Position numbers and translations under genes: made by a program. This document shows, in pieces, positions 27,901 through 36,375 of a stretch of 64,000 nt of DNA. The DNA is from Pycnopodia helianthoides (Eukaryota; Echinodermata; Asteroidea; Forcipulatida; Asteriidae). The stretch is taken from positions 5,460,510-5,524,509 of the forward strand of contig CM063244.1 in NCBI GenBank assembly GCA_032158295.1, in the 5' to 3' direction. How positions within the stretch are numbered: position 1 is the stretch's first letter; every line of letters begins with the position of its first letter. The notes beneath the pieces are model-generated. The model did no database searches. It saw only the letters and a list, made by a program, of their open reading frames with translations, and was not told the origin of the DNA.

Positions 27901-30900
27901 AAGGCCGTATCCGAATTGGCGGACTTAGCTACAGCTACGACTGTTGCTAAGGGCGTTGCTAAGAACGTCCTTTACTTCAATGCATGATGACACGGTGTTC
28001 AAGCCGTAGCCGTAGCCATAGCCGCCAATTCGGACACAGCCTCATAATGGAAAATCACTCTTAGCTGACTTACCAAGTTGTGTTCATAGACCAGCCAAGA
28101 CTCAAATGCACTGTACAAAATGGAGGTTGCTATTCCACCCAGCAACCGGCCTAACATCAGAATAGAGAAATTGTTGAAGTGTTTGGTGATACACGCTGAT
28201 GCGTACAGGATCCCATACAGCACGCAATTTGCTCTCCGTCCACTTGAAAACAAACAGAGAGAAAATTTTACAAATTAGAGCACAAGTTTTGAAATTGATG
28301 AAATGGCTCAGAGATAATACCAGATGCAATAATGGACTGTGCTAGTCGTGCACATTTTATAACTCGGGGACTTTTCGCAGTGCCCAATTTGATTTCCTTC
28401 ACCTACACACAAAAACTGCAATCAAAGTTTCCCAGAATTCAGGATATGTGTGCATTTCATTTCATGCCATTTATTGACTTCACAGGTAACAAAATAAAAA
28501 ATCCATTACACAAATATACATAAAATCCAAAAGGCAACACATATAAAAATATAAACAGCAGATTACACAACTTACAGTATGCATTCCAAAGACAAGAGAA
28601 TGGCACAAACGGATTACAAAAAGTAAACTTAATTACTATCTATTTGTTTTCCAAATGCCGTAAGACAAGAAACAATCCAAAAACCAAAAGAAAAAATAGT
28701 CATAAATTGCACTAAAACAAGATTACTTTTATTTTTTAACCACCAAAAAGCAGACGAGTACCCCAAACAAAATTGCTACAGAAGACATAAAAGACAGTAA
28801 AAGGTTTTAAAAAACAAGTCCCCTACAGCCTCTTATTTCATTTCTGTCAGGGGAACCCCCGAACTCGTCACCTTAAGATGGTTCGTTAGTAATTAGGTAA
28901 ATGAATAAAGGCTTAAAAATGACAGCGTGTTTTACTTCGGAGGGAATTGCATCCCCACGGCCTGGGAAAACAATAAAAAAGAGAGTGACGAGCAGCACTT
29001 GTTCTCGCCCTTTGGTGTTGAAATTTCACAAACACCTAAGGTCTAATTATAATTAGGTTATAATTATTGTTATTATATTTTGATTTATTCTCACCACGTT
29101 GCAGTCCCAAGGCTGAATTGCACAGTGTTTACATTAATTAAACAGCACAAAAAACACGGTTGAAAAACATACAAGCAATAGATACACAGTCCATTAGTCA
29201 AACAAGGAATCCAGATCCAACGCAAACAAAGCTTGGTCATCATTATGATAATTAGTGCTATTGAGGCAGAATACCACAGAAGCATTTTTTTAAACTAGTT
29301 CTAACTGGTTAGACTGGCTCAGAGCATGCTCAGAGTCAACGATGAATGCCAGGCAGGAGTGGCACACTTTCAGTCCAGAATGCCCCACAGTTTTGGTGTT
29401 TTTTTTCTTTCTGGAAGAACCCTGTACTGTATTTAATGAAGTAAATAGTTTTCGCAGTGTTCTTACAAGTCTGTGCTCAATTCAAAATCAACATTCAACA
29501 TTCCTTAAATTAACGATTTTCACTAATTAGTCTATCCAGAGAGCAGTTTATGATAATAGATTATTTCTTACTGCATGGGCAAGGCCACTTGCTATATTGT
29601 CAGAATACATGTACATGTACTTGTGCTTACAAATGCACTGAGGTCATGTCGAGGGCTTCATGAATTTCTATGAGCAGGAAAATAAAGCGTAGAACTTTAA
29701 GGACTAACTAGTAGTTTAAATAAACAAATATTTGCATTTAGATCAATATCTAAAATTCTATGACTTATCTTGTTTACTTAAATGCTTACTTTCTAAAATC
29801 AATATCTAGCTCAAAAGATAAATCCCAACAGATGCCGTCTTTACGCAAAACTCAGGGTTTTGGCTTTGTGCTACTTTAACTGTTGTAACTTTTCTATGCA
29901 GCCAAGTGGTTCACCAACCAACCATTGATAAACTTCCGCTTGTTGCAGTATACTCTGGGGCTCCTTTTAAGATATCAAGTCTAACACCTTTGTACTAATG
30001 AGTACAAAGATTGTAAGGGTTCGATTTTAAGAATGTAACAGGTCCGGGTTCAAGCCTGAGGACAGGCCACTATAGTTATGGTTTCGAGAAGTGCATTTAG
30101 GTTAATGATGGGTTAGGGTCAGGGTTAAAGTTAGAGTTGGGGTCAGGACGGTGGTCAATGTTCAATTAGAGTCAATGTGAGAGTCAGGGCCAGGTTCAAA
30201 ATCAGGCTGAGCTTAATGGTATGATTTTGGTGACCGTTAAGAGTCAAATTTATGGTTTGCGTAGAATTAGGGTCATGTCTACTGCCTCAAATTCAGAGCC
30301 TAAATCATAACTATAATGATAGTAACATAAATATGAAACAGCTTTGTGTTCGTCCGGAGGACAAAACAGTACACCTGTTTTGACTAGTATTGTGAGAAAC
30401 AGCAGCTGTGCTATAAATCAAATTTCCAAAAACAATAGCGTACTCCTGACTTCAATGCGCTACTCTAGATCAGGTGATACAAAAACAGCCTCACAGCCAG
30501 ACTCCAACACTAGATCCTCGACAGAACAGCTTTACATAATGATGTAGAATATATACTTAATGAATATTTGAAACTAAACAGGAAGTGAAAACTGAAATTC
30601 TGTCGAAAAAACCTTGCTGTCAAATGAAACATATTTTATACCGGACACTGCAGTTTCAGTGTAGTATTTCACTTAGAAATTGTCTGCGCCGTTCACATAA
30701 CAAGTTTAAAAGATGACGGTTGGGGTTTTTCCATGTCTTTGTTTTGGGTTTTTTTTTTGTTCTGCGCCTCGGAATAGAGTCTTGTATACTAGATAGCTGG
30801 CGCATTATAAATGCATTATTATTATTATTATTATTATTATTTGTGTACAAAACCTTCTTGCACTGCCAGCATCCCAGTAATGGCGGCGCGGCCAGCAGCA

Positions 30901-33900
30901 CTTACGTTTGGATTGGTCTATAAGCCGTGGCTTATGAATTGATTTACAGGCCTCCAACCATGCTCCCCGGCTTGTATTCAGTGTGTGGAGGCCTGAGGAA
31001 AGTGTGGTGCCCTTTTTTAAGAACAAGTTTGCAATGTTTAATCGAGTAAGGAACCAGGCCACTGAGTTGAGCACGCACAGTTTGTCAGACGTTTTTCTGA
31101 GTAGCACTGTACAAACTGGCGTGTTACAAAGGTAAGTACAGTACTGAAATGAGAGTTCGCAATGGCTTTGTATAATTTCCCCAATAATTTTTACATTTCG
31201 GTAATTATATTTAAGTCAGAGAACTTTGCCGTTTCAAATTTTATCAAAATTGCCGAAGCTTACTTTACATGAAGTTTATAAGCCGCCCAGAAAAAAGCCG
31301 CTGAGCATGTTGAAGGCCCTGAAAATCAATCAAAAAGCAGCGCCTTATGGTCCAAAAATTATGTTGTTTGTTCCCTTTGTGTTATTTAATGCCTAAATCA
31401 GGATTTCAAGTTCTTCCCCATTGTTTTTTTCTCTATTAGTTTGATACTACATGTACATAGTCAACAAACAATCTATATATTTCATTTGTGTTTACACCAA
31501 TGTGTGTTAAGCACTGTACTGTATAACCAGTACTTACCAAAGTCCTGTGAAAAAAATCCACAAGCATATTACTTGGGTGGGATTCGAACCCACAAGTTTT
31601 GCCATTCTATAACAGCTAGACCACCAAGCTTGCCCAGTAGCTAGAGACAGTTTGAATCCTATATTATTGCAGCAGGTACCAAAACAAATTAGAAGATCTA
31701 ACTGTCTAATGTAAAATTTGCATCGGGGATAAAGAATATTATTTTTAGGTATGGAACGGTCTGAGCAAATCTTTTCTTTATCTTCCTTTCTACACAGGTA
31801 TCTTCAGGCCGAGTAGCCTGAACATCTGACATCACACTTCGAGGCTCGTGAATAAACCCAGATACTGGCCTTATGCAACTGGCAGGATCCTGCCAGTTTG
31901 ACCTCGCATTCCAATTGCACAGATGGAGATTCATAGTATACACACGTACACACATTACATAGTGAATAAAACAACATTACATACAAACATTATGCACGCG
32001 TGCAGACAATCAAAAGTGGGTAGCTGACAAACTACTTCACTTCATAGCAGACCAATCACAACACAGAAATAGAAAGGTTACATCGCTGCAAGTTTATCCA
32101 ATGAAATCATTGGGCCTGTGAGACCAGTGCCCATCTTTATCCTTGCAGATAAAGACAGGAGACCAGTCTACAGGCGGAGTTGCTTTCGAGGGTCCCTTGG
32201 TCTCATCTCCAGAAAGATACAATTTAGTATTATAAGCACACAGAAAAATATAGTGCTTCTGCGTCCGGTATCCAATGAGGCAGAAGGCTGAGTTGGATAT
32301 GGGACGCAGAAGCGCTTTATTTTTCCGTATTCCACAAGCACACATGTGGTAAAAAAAATTTCTTCAAGCAAACTTGACATGCAGCTTAAAGCACATATGT
32401 AAAACATTGGTAATTTTCAAAGACTAGTTTCCGCACTTTATGTGACCCAACAAATACATGAATTAACAAACCTGAGAAATGTTAAGCTCAATCAGTCTTC
32501 ATAGTCATGAGAAAACAGTGAAAAAAGTATATCTTTTCACTGTTTTAAAACATTGGATTTTGGACATGCGTGATAAAGACTACTTGTTTTACTCCTTTCC
32601 TAAAAACTACAGCATTTCAAGCAAAACCATTTCAAGGGAAGTTTACCACTATGACCATCTTTATACCATCTAAGTTATGTGCAAATCTGTGAACATTTTT
32701 ATTTTCAATCTAACCAATGTTGGAAAACGCGGAGTTAGAACAGCCCAATACGCAGGGTGTGATATGGGCAGAAATATAGGTCTTTATCTTCCAGTACGCG
32801 CTAATCCTCCAATCAGATGCTCGAACCGGAGTGTGATATCAGACGATAACCTACTCCCAGTTTTTTTATTGCACTTTGCGTATTGTGAGTGTCAATGCGT
32901 CACGCTCCGCATACGGTCAGTGCACAAATTACATTCTAAACTTTGCGCGTGGAAAACCAAAAACAAAAACATAACCTAACCTAGCCTCATTGACTTAATG
33001 AGGCTGGAAGATAAATTCGTTATCACACTCGCGCTCGAGGATTCAAGGTTGCTTGAAGATAATAGAAATAATAATTTAGCCCCCCCCCAAAAAAATGAAA
33101 CTCACAATTTATCTGCAAATGAGCCAACCACCGTGCCAAAGATCATGCTGGAACCGAAACCACCGACGAAGAGTTGCTCTATCTGATGGGGTGTCATCCC
33201 ATAATGCTCATACAATGCATACACGTAAGGGCCTTGCAGCCAATCAGCAGCTGAAAGTGGGGGGGGGGGGGAGAGATCATGTTTAAAAATAATTCAAAGG
33301 ACATATAAACAATTGTAGCATGTAAGTGTCAAGAGATCTCTGGGTGGTGCAACGATTCTTAAGAAAACAATCTTTCTGGAAAATATCCGGAAAAACAGAT
33401 CAGTTAGCCAAACACAATAATCAAATGGTTCTCCTTTTAGCCGGTTATCGGTTTCTGATCTTTCAGTCGTGGGTTCAATTTCATTTCAGCATTGGCCTTT
33501 AAGTCCGGTGCTGGTTTCCTACTGAGATCTTTTGGTCTTGATCTCAGTCTAAGGTATCCAGGTCTCAACACTTTGTCTAGTTCTTGACCTTCCAGGGTCT
33601 AATCTCAAAGGAATCTTCAGTGCACAAAATTGCGAAACAAAGCCATGAATAAGCAACGTTCTGGGGAACCATTCAAAAACAATGATATAGGGCCTAATCA
33701 TAGAGCTATATATATTGACTAGAGCGCTAACACCCCGTTATACACGCACTAAGGTTTTGAAGCCGTGTGGGCGCATCCATGTTTATGTACAAACCAATAC
33801 AAAAGCTTGAAATTTTGTACGGCAATTGTACGGCTATTTGCATGATAAAGCGTTTGTTCTTTTCTATGCGTCATCGAACCAAATATGCAGCAAATGAGAA

Positions 33901-34805
33901 CGCACAATCTGCTAATGAGCGTACAAACTGCGAGCGTCATGTGCGTCATGTTTAACATGTGCGTTTGCGCGTATACGTTGTTTTTTTTTGAGTTCGTCAT
34001 TCTTGCCGGCATATTGTGTATCCTTGAAGCAGATTTCGTTTTTTCCCCTTGACATCTTGAAGCATTGAATCCTCCCAAACAAGGCTTTAGTTCGACTCAG
34101 CATTTTTCCTAAGACGTAAGTAACAACATCAGTGAATCACCTACTACATATTTTTTTAAGACATCACTAAAATCACCTGTTTACAAGAGCAATGATCGTT
34201 AGATTAAATATGGCGCGTACGTAAGCGCACACGCCGAATGCAAAATTTTCGCGGCCATGTGTGCTCTCTTAAAATTAAAGTCGTTCCGTAGTCACGCAAC
34301 ACATCAAACATGTCTGCACCCAGGGTGGCTTCTAAACTCAGAGCAAGTTAGCGCTCTAGTCAATATATATAGCTCTATGGGCCTAATACACCACTTTGGA
34401 CGGTGACCTGCACAGCCCAATTTCAAACAGCTGGTTAAGCACAAAGAGAAGCTATGCTTACCAGAATGAGGTTACCAGCCAAAATAATATATAACACCAA
34501 CCATCTGTGACTGGTATCCTGTTTATTTGTGCTTGCAGAAACTTGTTGAGCACTATCTTCTGCTTGTGCAAAAGTATGCCTTGCAAGCCAACTAAAATTG
34601 TGCTCATCAGTCTCAACTGACTGTGATATACCCCTGCAGGGGGACTCTGCCTGAACCTACCCATTGCAAAGAGATAAACCACTAGGTACACTCGCTGGAA
34701 CTTCTTGAAGCCACCATCATCTGAAGAGGCCACTGTAGACCGTGTGTAGAGATACAGTACAGCACAGAGGACACAGAGAACATAGAAAGCTGGTACGAAA
34801 ATCAT
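9844..34805 (-). CDS. MFSD5: Molybdate-anion transporter MFSD5 (complete, 11 coding exons)
   Basis: This is a membrane transporter of the major facilitator superfamily; its family (MFSD5/MOT2) carries molybdate into the cell. Coding exons, in order: 34805-34661, 33250-33106, 28242-28074, 26142-26024, 25636-25500, 22566-22403, 16822-16697, 15981-15879, 14360-14293, 13115-13036 and 9967-9844. Each intron is GT-AG and the phases agree at all ten junctions. The spliced length is 1380 nt, or 459 residues plus stop, close to the roughly 450 residues of vertebrate MFSD5. Family landmarks in order are AADWLQGPY, a [10 protein letters not shown] loop, [24 protein letters not shown], a [13 protein letters not shown] helix, [23 protein letters not shown] and [14 protein letters not shown]. 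The last exon adds a polar, Asn/Gln-rich cytosolic tail. The first ATG matches the family's N-terminus, and an in-phase acceptor lies just upstream, so the 5' UTR is spliced. The introns hold nearly all the mobile elements described here for 10-34 kb. The exon structure is seen directly; the substrate is known only for the family. Confidence 0.7.
10085..10690. repeat. 112-bp tandem repeat in MFSD5 intron 10
   Basis: Units contain atgatatcatgtggtgaatg, acagtcaaccctcctactg and ccatttaatatcgtcca. Four units are nearly identical (starts of the shared word near 10253, 10365, 10477 and 10587), with one or two diverged units to the left. No coding or RNA function is visible. Confidence 0.85.
11270..12966 (+). 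mobile_element. CR1/L2-like non-LTR retrotransposon, 5'-truncated and degenerate
   Basis: Reverse-transcriptase blocks are visible: [78 protein letters not shown] and the C-terminal [18 protein letters not shown] and several frame breaks interrupt it. It ends with a TTA-repeat tail (12936-12966), typical of L2-like 3' ends. It sits in intron 10 of MFSD5 in antisense. Confidence 0.88.
11620..11836. mobile_element. MITE nested in the CR1/L2-like LINE
   Basis: Both ends share a gccatcttta-gggca inverted repeat. It interrupts the codon run YLYNR/TQHV of the reverse transcriptase exactly, and the LINE frame resumes after an ATAGA that is also present on the left side. Confidence 0.75.
13036..13115 (-). 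CDS. MFSD5: MFSD5 coding exon 10
   Basis: The acceptor is cgttatag and the donor is TACCG|gtaagc. The exon encodes a short loop and the last membrane helix ([17 protein letters not shown]). It was found only because its phases fit both neighbours; sequence conservation is weak here, as in the whole family. Confidence 0.85.
13340..13960. repeat. 21-bp minisatellite grown from a SINE fragment
   Basis: The unit is about acacaagtgtcttgggcaagg with a 21-base period and roughly 25 to 28 copies, some mutated. It starts inside a SINE remnant (gtcccatcc, gctaagtgtcttgctcaagaacacaagtgtc) identical in order to the body of the 4.4- and 58.7-kb SINEs. Because 21 is divisible by 3, all six frames stay long and give false 7-residue-repeat ORFs. 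It lies in intron 9 of MFSD5. Confidence 0.85.
14293..14360 (-). CDS. MFSD5: MFSD5 coding exon 9
   Basis: This short 68-base exon has acceptor cctcaacag and donor TTACAG|gtgagt. It encodes [15 protein letters not shown] and a helix, IVIFILLQ. The [13 protein letters not shown] string is the signature of the family in plants, fungi and animals (established knowledge). It ends in phase 0. Confidence 0.94.
14940..15878 (-). repeat. Tandem array of partial MFSD5 exon-8/intron-8 copies
   Basis: Seven extra copies, 111-117 bases each, have donor-site boundaries at 15076, 15190, 15306, 15419, 15530, 15647 and 15762; the parent is at 15878. A more diverged piece lies near 14945. Each carries the DNA for roughly [20 protein letters not shown], the donor (GAAG|gtgagc; gttagc in one) and about 50 bases of intron. 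None carries the acceptor. Confidence 0.92.
15879..15981 (-). CDS. MFSD5: MFSD5 coding exon 8 (parent of the intron-8 tandem array)
   Basis: The acceptor is tttttgccag and the donor is GAAG|gtgagc. The exon encodes [20 protein letters not shown], then [14 protein letters not shown], the most conserved part of the family's second half. It ends in phase 1 and joins exon 9 to give [12 protein letters not shown]. The 3' two thirds of this exon and the start of the next intron are repeated seven more times directly downstream; only this copy has the acceptor and the full FLVFE helix. Confidence 0.93.
16697..16822 (-). CDS. MFSD5: MFSD5 coding exon 7
   Basis: The acceptor is ttttgtag and the donor is CCATGG|gtaatt. 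The exon encodes [18 protein letters not shown] and the helix [18 protein letters not shown]. The GSSIFKIAS stretch aligns with GSSLYRIAT of the family. It ends in phase 0. Confidence 0.92.
16960..17170. repeat. AAATA-type low-complexity tract
   Basis: Degenerate AAATAAATAAAC repeats; the minus-strand Phe/Tyr-rich ORF here is an artefact. Confidence 0.9.
17390..18845 (-). mobile_element. Non-LTR retrotransposon fragment (CR1/L2-like), split by an insertion
   Basis: Read on the minus strand, conceptual translation gives [26 protein letters not shown], and after the gap [19 protein letters not shown] and [28 protein letters not shown], all typical of LINE reverse transcriptases. Stops and indels are frequent. 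A MITE-like block (17790-18325) interrupts it. It lies in intron 6 of MFSD5, in the same orientation as the gene. Confidence 0.8.
17790..18325. mobile_element. MITE-like block, family 4, inside a LINE fragment
   Basis: The ends (caatgcaacacgctcgtaact and cgaccttgttgcac) are inverted relatives of the family-4 end, and further end-like words (acgttgttgcatgg, gtgcaacaaggttgtat) occur inside. The LINE frame resumes on the far side. Confidence 0.5.
18955..19035 (+). mobile_element. LINE 3' end fragment
   Basis: gcccttagggatagcagttg and aaggctaccctgtctaaata are followed by an AATA-type tail. A shorter relative lies at 36305-36375. Confidence 0.55.
19740..20118 (-). mobile_element. tRNA-derived SINE, second family, with a tandem body
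   Basis: On the minus strand a head with ttggcatagtggtat and ggttcaaatcccgtc (A and B boxes) is followed by the body. The body segment with ttctggttgtgcagccaag is present twice in tandem. Confidence 0.75.
20119..22212. other. MFSD5 intron 6 remainder
   Basis: No exon or domain seen. A stretch starting aaggtcctatgaagtggta (20272) reads like the end of another MITE, but its partner end was not found. Confidence 0.4.
22213..22350. mobile_element. MITE, family 3, one-ended fragment
   Basis: Only the left end (gggcccaatttcaaagagcgg) and an inner ggataccagtcaagatg block remain. It sits just downstream of MFSD5 exon 6. Confidence 0.6.
22403..22566 (-). CDS. MFSD5: MFSD5 coding exon 6
   Basis: The acceptor is tttccacag and the donor is TTTATG|gtgaga. 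The exon encodes [20 protein letters not shown] and LEWTPAL, then a polar loop rich in Gln, Asp and Pro, and a helix start (GWIFAGFM). Vertebrate MFSD5 has GTIQALFESVIFIFVFLWTP here; the polar loop is longer in this protein. It ends in phase 0. Confidence 0.94.
22752..22942. mobile_element. Hairpin MITE, family 3, diverged
   Basis: It starts tgggcccaatttcatacatctg and ends gtagctctttgaaaatgggtcca. It lies in intron 5 of MFSD5, about 190 bases upstream of exon 6. Confidence 0.75.
23057..23430. mobile_element. Mariner-type MITE, family 1, inverted copy
   Basis: Same ends and interior as the 7.3-kb copy but in the opposite orientation, TA on both sides. It lies in intron 5 of MFSD5. Confidence 0.9.
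24020..24251. mobile_element. Hairpin MITE, family 3
   Basis: It starts gggcccaatttcatagagctg and ends agctctttgaaattgggccc. A short direct repeat (gctaagtagat) lies inside. Confidence 0.82.
24425..24540 (+). mobile_element. SINE fragment with a B box
   Basis: ggtggtgggttcgaatcccacc is followed by ggaagggacaaatttacaata and tctttaacctcacgctg. The second part alone recurs at 23500-23545. Confidence 0.5.
24840..25060. repeat. Dispersed repeat, family 5, inverted copy
   Basis: Reverse complement of 1322-1555 with few changes. Confidence 0.8.
25190..25465 (-). mobile_element. tRNA-derived SINE, second family
   Basis: Same head (ggcgtagtggtatctttcc, ggttctaatcccgcc) and body as the 19.7-kb copy, single body. 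It lies between MFSD5 exons 5 and 6. Confidence 0.75.
25500..25636 (-). CDS. MFSD5: MFSD5 coding exon 5
   Basis: The acceptor is cttgaag and the donor is ACAG|gtgaga. The exon encodes [18 protein letters not shown], a helix, then WSENYGDAK, which matches the RNWGENYD motif of the family at the start of the central cytosolic loop. It ends in phase 1. Confidence 0.92.
26024..26142 (-). CDS. MFSD5: MFSD5 coding exon 4
   Basis: The acceptor follows a long pyrimidine tract (tttttttccag) and the donor is TTTTGT|gtgagt. The exon encodes a short hydrophilic stretch ([16 protein letters not shown]) and a helix ending [15 protein letters not shown]. It ends in phase 2. Confidence 0.92.
26276..26826. 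mobile_element. Probable MITE with agggtcgg blocks
   Basis: It starts aaaaagggctgtttccgatt and ends with an inverted relative (ggttccccgacc through aaaagggttgtgtttctgg on the other strand). Both arms hold agggtcgg and long T runs. It is in intron 3 of MFSD5. Confidence 0.45.
27700..27772 (-). mobile_element. tRNA-like SINE head (not a functional tRNA)
   Basis: Minus strand: gggctagatagctcagttgg with a D arm, a gttaat anticodon-loop-like word, and caggttcaagtcccg. The T stem has a mismatch and the anticodon loop is 9 bases, so this is a SINE or pseudo-tRNA. Confidence 0.6.
27901..28043. mobile_element. Short hairpin MITE beside the MFSD5 exon 3 donor
   Basis: aaggccgtatccgaattggc is inverted at the right end as ccgccaattcggacacagcct, and both arms carry tagc-tacagctac words. 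It lies 30 bases past the splice donor. Confidence 0.75.
28074..28242 (-). CDS. MFSD5: MFSD5 coding exon 3
   Basis: The acceptor is ttttcaag and the donor is AACTTG|gtaagt. The exon encodes [14 protein letters not shown], a helix, and [19 protein letters not shown], closely matching the GRALGGLSTALLFSAFEAW region of vertebrate MFSD5. It ends in phase 0. A hairpin MITE sits 30 bases downstream of the donor. Confidence 0.95.
30740..30842 (+). mobile_element. L2/CR1-like 3' tail with ATT repeat
   Basis: ctggcgcattataaatgc runs into an ATT microsatellite, like the tail of the LINE ending at 12966. Confidence 0.5.
31560..31645 (-). mobile_element. tRNA-like SINE head
   Basis: Minus strand: a ttggtggtctagc A-box-like word and gggttcgaatcccaccc B box. 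The cloverleaf is incomplete. Confidence 0.5.
33106..33250 (-). CDS. MFSD5: MFSD5 coding exon 2
   Basis: The acceptor is ctttcag and the donor is AAATT|gtgagt. The exon encodes the conserved [17 protein letters not shown] segment and the helix ending GSFADK, the MFS motif-A region between helices 2 and 3. It ends in phase 2. A poly-C run lies directly downstream of the donor. Confidence 0.93.
33699..34379. mobile_element. 681-bp element with 33-bp perfect inverted repeats and 8-bp duplication
   Basis: The ends start CATAGAGCTATATATATTGA and continue GACTAGAGCGCTAAC; they match perfectly over 33 bases. The flanks are GGCCTAAT on both sides (33691-33698 and 34380-34387). An 8-bp duplication fits the P or hAT superfamily. 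No transposase motif was seen inside. It lies in intron 1 of MFSD5, 280 bases from exon 1. Confidence 0.82.
34412..34570. mobile_element. MITE, family 3, fragment next to MFSD5 exon 1
   Basis: It starts agcccaatttcaaacagctggttaagcac, with ggttaccagcc and ctggtatcctgttta inside. It lies about 90 bases downstream of the exon 1 donor. Confidence 0.65.
34661..34805 (-). CDS. MFSD5: MFSD5 coding exon 1
   Basis: The exon starts at an ATG and encodes a hydrophobic first helix ([14 protein letters not shown]), a short polar loop, and the start of the second helix. The donor reads ATGG|gtaggt. One base is left over and joins exon 2 to make an Ala codon. A likely acceptor (taccacag) 27 bases upstream of the ATG ends the 5' UTR intron. 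Confidence 0.93.
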
Positions 34806-34832
34806 GTTGCCGCCTGTGGTGAAAGCAGCCGG
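34806..34832 (-). other. MFSD5: MFSD5 5' UTR segment in exon 1
   Basis: Twenty-seven bases separate the ATG from a good acceptor (taccacag). A second possible acceptor, caccacag, lies closer to the ATG. So at least one non-coding leader exon is expected upstream. Confidence 0.6.
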
Positions 34833-35632
34833 CTGTGGTACAAAAATAAATATTGTTTCAGGTTACCGAGTACATATTTTGTTTAATTGTTTTTTTTTTA
34901 TTGGCATCCATTGCCAGATGACACAAGGCATTAAGGTGCCAGTGAGAAAAGCACACATTGCTCACTTATTCAGGGCAGGCCTGGAATAACAGGGCAGCCG
35001 CAGAGGCCATGACCTCTGTTGCCCTGGTCTTGGCCTTATTTAGTGCCCCTTCAAAAAATTCCCCATAGACTTGATGATGTTTTGAGTGTTATGAATGGAT
35101 TCATTACACATTGAAGATCAAATCCATGTCCTTAATCTTAGAATGTGTGTCATGTTTTTTGAAAGTGGTAAAAATTGGGCAAGTCTGGTGACTAGTCTGA
35201 CAAAAATGGTCGAAATTGCAATTTCGCCGATTTTTTTGCATAGCATGACTTGACTCGTAACCCTCCGTCCGGTCGCTCCTCCGACCGTCGGGCATCGGGA
35301 GGATGGAGGGTTACGATTATCGCAACTACAACAAGTTCAAGTTCTTGGGCTAACATTTTTCAAGAAAAGGAGGACCTGTCCGAATGTTTTTTTTTTTTTT
35401 TTTAGTACTCTGGATGTTGAAATAAACCTTTTGAAAAGTTATTTCAAATAATCTTTTTTCAATTTCCTCCGAAATACTAACTTAACTAGTCGATGTGTCC
35501 TGCGCGCAGCCATTTTGGAATGGGGTAAAAATGCAAAAAGCGATCGCAAAAATAAAATCACGACGTCATCGGGCCAGCCGGCCAGCCCGTACACTACACA
35601 AAAATGTAGAAATACGAGTAACCGCTTCTTAC

Positions 35633-35730
35633 CTTCTGATTGCCTTTCAGTTTCAATGTTCAGCAATCTGCATTTTTTCCCTTGGTGACCGCTATCTCCA
35701 CAAGCAGCTGACTCGGTGGCTACACGACAG
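35633..35730 (-). promoter_or_regulatory. Candidate leader exon 1a of MFSD5
   Basis: A strong donor (CAGAAG|gtaaga) ends a stretch with only a very short upstream ORF (ATG, then TGA six codons later). It is the nearest upstream donor to the exon 1 acceptor. A CRE-like gatgacgtcg and an aaatggctgc YY1-like motif lie just inside the intron. The transcription start is not known. Confidence 0.35.
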
Positions 35731-35937
35731 CTAATTGGAATGCGCGAACAAAATAATTCTTACAATCTATACACAGAAAGGGGGCGGACTCGATATCAAG
35801 ACGTGGAATTTGTTATTCCTCAACGGAATTCAATGGAGAGACTCCATTGGTACCCGGATCATCGGCAGGTGGATCTCCTGTAACTGCATGGATTCTGGAC
35901 AGCATCAATGAGACTGTTGGCGCTATCTAGTTATAGG

Positions 35938-35978
35938 CATTGATCTACATTATACTGACGGTATAATGTAGATCAATG
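35938..35978. mobile_element. 41-bp palindromic remnant of the same P-like family
   Basis: CATTGATCTACATTATACTG reads into its own inverted end (ATAATGTAGATCAATG) with almost nothing between. It is flanked by a perfect 8-bp duplication, GTTATAGG (35930-35937 and 35979-35986). So two element ends remain after nearly complete internal loss. Confidence 0.85.
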
Positions 35979-36304
35979 GTTATAGGGGCGTGTCAACGAA
36001 CGCCCAGTCAAAATATCACCGGGGGCGCCACAAATTGTACTGCTGAAAAAGTGTTTTGTTGTCGGAAAGAATATCAGAAAATTGAGAAGAATGTATTTTT
36101 GTTGTGTAAAGCAGCCATGCGTGCGTGATTTGAATATATACAGAAAAAGCTCACGAGCAGCTCCATGAGCATGGAGGTAAAATTAGAATTTACGCCCAAT
36201 TTTTGGTTTACTTTTCAAAACAAGTACTTTATACGAAAGCCCAATCGTACGAAAGCCCAATCGTGCCACTGAAGTGTATAATATTATCAGCGGGAAAGTA
36301 GTTA

Positions 36305-36375
36305 CACAGGGCCGGCCTTTAGGGATAGCAGTTGTAATACTACCCTGTCTAAATCAATCAATAAATCAATAAATA
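36305..36375 (+). mobile_element. LINE 3' end fragment
   Basis: tttagggatagcagttgtaa and taccctgtctaaat, then an AATCAATAAA tail; the same end as at 19.0 kb. Confidence 0.55.

Larger units (their letters stand above)
28243..33105. other. MFSD5 intron 2
   Basis: AT-rich intron with repeat fragments. It includes a 28450-28560 tract related to 36390-36480 (both resemble the start of a minus-strand SINE or LINE tail), a degenerate gggttagggtcagggtta tract (30105-30270), and the tRNA-like head at 31.6 kb. No further exon was found. Confidence 0.5.
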
